DNA of 52,885 nucleotides from Pedosphaera sp. (GTDB taxonomy: Bacteria; Verrucomicrobiota; Verrucomicrobiia; Limisphaerales; Pedosphaeraceae), in NCBI GenBank assembly GCA_028293325.1, contig JAQGPA010000154.1, positions 1 to 52,885 on the forward strand, given 5' to 3'. The notes beneath the pieces are model-generated. The model saw nothing but the letters and a program-made list of their open reading frames with translations. It did not search any database and was not told where the DNA came from. Position 1 is the stretch's first letter, and each line of letters opens with the position of its first letter. The position numbers and the translations under genes are program-made. This document shows, piece by piece, positions 51,548 to 52,885 of the stretch.

Positions 51548-52684
51548 TCAGACCAGCTTCTTGTACTCCTTTGTCGCTGCGAGTTTCGCCACCATTTCCT
51601 TGATCTTCTGCGCCTGGCTCTTGTGCGCCAACAGCGTGGCGTCATCGGTTTGCACGAGAATGGAATCCCGCAATCCCACCACTGCAATCGGTGTCCGGTT
51701 CTTCGTTCGCGCGTCGAAAATAATGTTCCGCGCCGCATCCACATGGATGAAATCACCCACCGCGCAATTCCCCTCCGCATCCGGTTTGATATGCCGCGCC
51801 AGCGCCGTCCACGAACCGAGATCATCCCACTCAAACGAACCGTCGGCCACCACCACATTCTGCGCATGCTCCATCAGCGCGAAGTCGATGGAAATCTTTT
51901 TGATGCCTGGATATTCCTTCGCCAGCACTTTATCGAGCTTGGCCGGTTTGTTCGCCACCTTGAACCAGCGCTGACACGCCTCGAACATCTCCGGTTGATG
52001 TTTCTGCAACCCTTCGGTCACCGTCACAAACGACCAGATGAACATCCCCGCGTTCCAACGATATTGGCCGCTGTTCACGTATTCCAACGCCCGGTCGAAA
52101 TTCGGCTTCTCCACAAACCGTTCCGCCCGGAAGAAGGTGGTCTTGTACGGCTTGCCACCCTCCGGCGGCGGCAACGGCGCGCCCACATGAATATAACCGT
52201 AACCGGTCGCCGGCTCCGTCGGCTTGATGCCGATGGTCACAATCGCCCGCCCGCGCGCCGCCAGATCAAATCCATCGGCCAGCACCTGTTGAAATTTCTT
52301 CTCTTCCGGAATGACATGGTCCGCCGGCAGCACCGCCATGACTGCCGTCGTGGACCGCGCCCCCACAATCGCCGATCCCAGCGTCACCGCCGCGCACGTA
52401 TCCCGGCCGCACGGTTCGGCAATGACATTATGCTTGGGCAACTTGGGCAATTGTTTCCGCACGGTCGGCGCCTGCACCGCGTTGGTGATGATGATGATGT
52501 TTTTGAGCGGCACCAACGGCAACACGCGATCCACGGCCTGCTGTAGAAACGACCGCTTGCCCAGCAACGTGATGAGTTGCTTCGGCGTCTTTTCCCGGCT
52601 GACCGGCCAAAAGCGTTCCCCCTTGCCGCCCGCCATGATAATAACGTAACGGTCACTCGTATTCGGTTTCGCTTTCTTTTTCAT
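51548..52684 (-). CDS. manC: Mannose-1-phosphate guanylyltransferase
   Basis: A nucleotidyltransferase making GDP-mannose from mannose 1-phosphate and GTP. The start is the ATG of MKKKAKPNTSD, giving 378 residues; the frame runs further up without support. Signatures are VIIMAGGKGERFWPVSREKTPKQ, the ADHVIPEE loop, RFVEKP, GMFIWS and FEWDDLGSW. No C-terminal isomerase domain is present, so this is the monofunctional form. It supplies GDP-mannose for polysaccharides, complementing the dTDP-sugar cassette at 5135. It is 40 bases downstream of trpA on the same strand. Confidence 0.95.
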   Translation of the reverse strand: MKKKAKPNTSDRYVIIMAGGKGERFWPVSREKTPKQLITLLGKRSFLQQAVDRVLPLVPLKNIIIITNAVQAPTVRKQLPKLPKHNVIAEPCGRDTCAAVTLGSAIVGARSTTAVMAVLPADHVIPEEKKFQQVLADGFDLAARGRAIVTIGIKPTEPATGYGYIHVGAPLPPPEGGKPYKTTFFRAERFVEKPNFDRALEYVNSGQYRWNAGMFIWSFVTVTEGLQKHQPEMFEACQRWFKVANKPAKLDKVLAKEYPGIKKISIDFALMEHAQNVVVADGSFEWDDLGSWTALARHIKPDAEGNCAVGDFIHVDAARNIIFDARTKNRTPIAVVGLRDSILVQTDDATLLAHKSQAQKIKEMVAKLAATKEYKKLV

Positions 52685-52724
52685 GCTCAATGACTCCAAT
52701 TTACATGTAACTCGCGCGGCGCGA

Positions 52725-52885
52725 TTATTTTTTAATCGCATCCACCAACGACTTCACAAACTCCGTCACGCGCGGCACTAATTCCTTCCCCTGGCCATGC
52801 AGCGCAATTTGATGAACCACCGCGCTCCCCACCACAATCGCCTCGGCCGCCGCCGCCACGGTCCGCGCCTGTTCCGGATTTGAAA
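52725..52885 (-). CDS. trpA: Tryptophan synthase alpha subunit, 3' end (partial)
   Basis: The last 52 codons of a minus-strand gene whose 5' end lies beyond the window. The translated end reads SNPEQARTVAAAAEAIVVGSAVVH and finishes FVKSLVDAIKK, matching the TrpA tail: the (S/T)xPEQA helix, the phosphate-binding IVVGSA strand and the final helix. TrpA cleaves indole-3-glycerol phosphate to indole in tryptophan synthesis. The stop codon is at 52725-52727. Too short for certainty but the match is clear. Confidence 0.8.
   Translation of the reverse strand, partial: SNPEQARTVAAAAEAIVVGSAVVHQIALHGQGKELVPRVTEFVKSLVDAIKK

Overview
The window looks like a chromosomal segment of a Verrucomicrobiota bacterium, most likely of the Pedosphaera/Limisphaerales (subdivision 3) type. 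This is an inference from gene style. The indicators are a type IV prepilin-like protein with an H-X9-DG-type C-terminus, very large secreted mosaics (ThuA, glucose/sorbosone dehydrogenase, PKD, Ig and carbohydrate-binding domains) with an RFYR-type C-terminal tail, an HzsA-like beta-propeller with a CXXCH haem site, and intergenic spacers filled with dispersed repeats. No rRNA, tRNA, insertion sequence, phage module or CRISPR array was seen. Coding density is high and the DNA is GC-rich, so long antisense shadow frames are common.

Layout. 1-5076: comF, accD, a prepilin-like protein and small hypotheticals, with repeat-filled spacers. 5135-8014: a three-gene nucleotide-sugar cassette, rfbA, an epimerase/reductase resembling plant NRS/ER, and rfbB. 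It has no rmlC and probably makes dTDP-L-rhamnose. 8098-14607: an FAD monooxygenase and a 1,700-residue secreted protein. 14753-18495: the SAM cycle, with an ArsR-methyltransferase fusion divergent from metK-ahcY across a compact pair of overlapping promoters. 18496-19274: a gene-poor spacer with a terminator, a dispersed repeat copy, a 13-copy 10-bp tandem repeat and a strong hairpin. 19275-28150: a MOSC protein, two secreted beta-propeller proteins in an operon, a REC-PAS-PAS signalling protein, a cNMP-binding protein and a HEAT-like protein. 28326-31455: a CPXCG protein, a TMEM14-like protein and the helicase HrpB. 31706-35031: a tightly overlapping VWA / PP2C phosphatase / kinase-HhH operon, the architecture known as the TerY-P triad. 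35375-45729: metabolism and signalling (ilvA, an SPW protein, a POT transporter, class I aldolase, DUF72, an ATP-cone kinase, a class IV aminotransferase, a histidine kinase with a response regulator). 45855-50715: rpmI-rplT, a terminator, then pheS, a SHOCT protein and pheT. 50774-52885: a lipoprotein, a PGPGW protein, manC and the 3' end of trpA.

The points most worth following up are the RmlC-less rhamnose cassette whose reductase keeps both proposed epimerase residues of the plant enzyme, the SAM-cycle regulator with interlocked divergent promoters, the TerY-P triad, a dispersed intergenic repeat family, and a foreign-looking SHOCT gene inside pheS-pheT. No homology search, RNA folding or composition calculation was run; family calls rest on recognised motifs and architecture.
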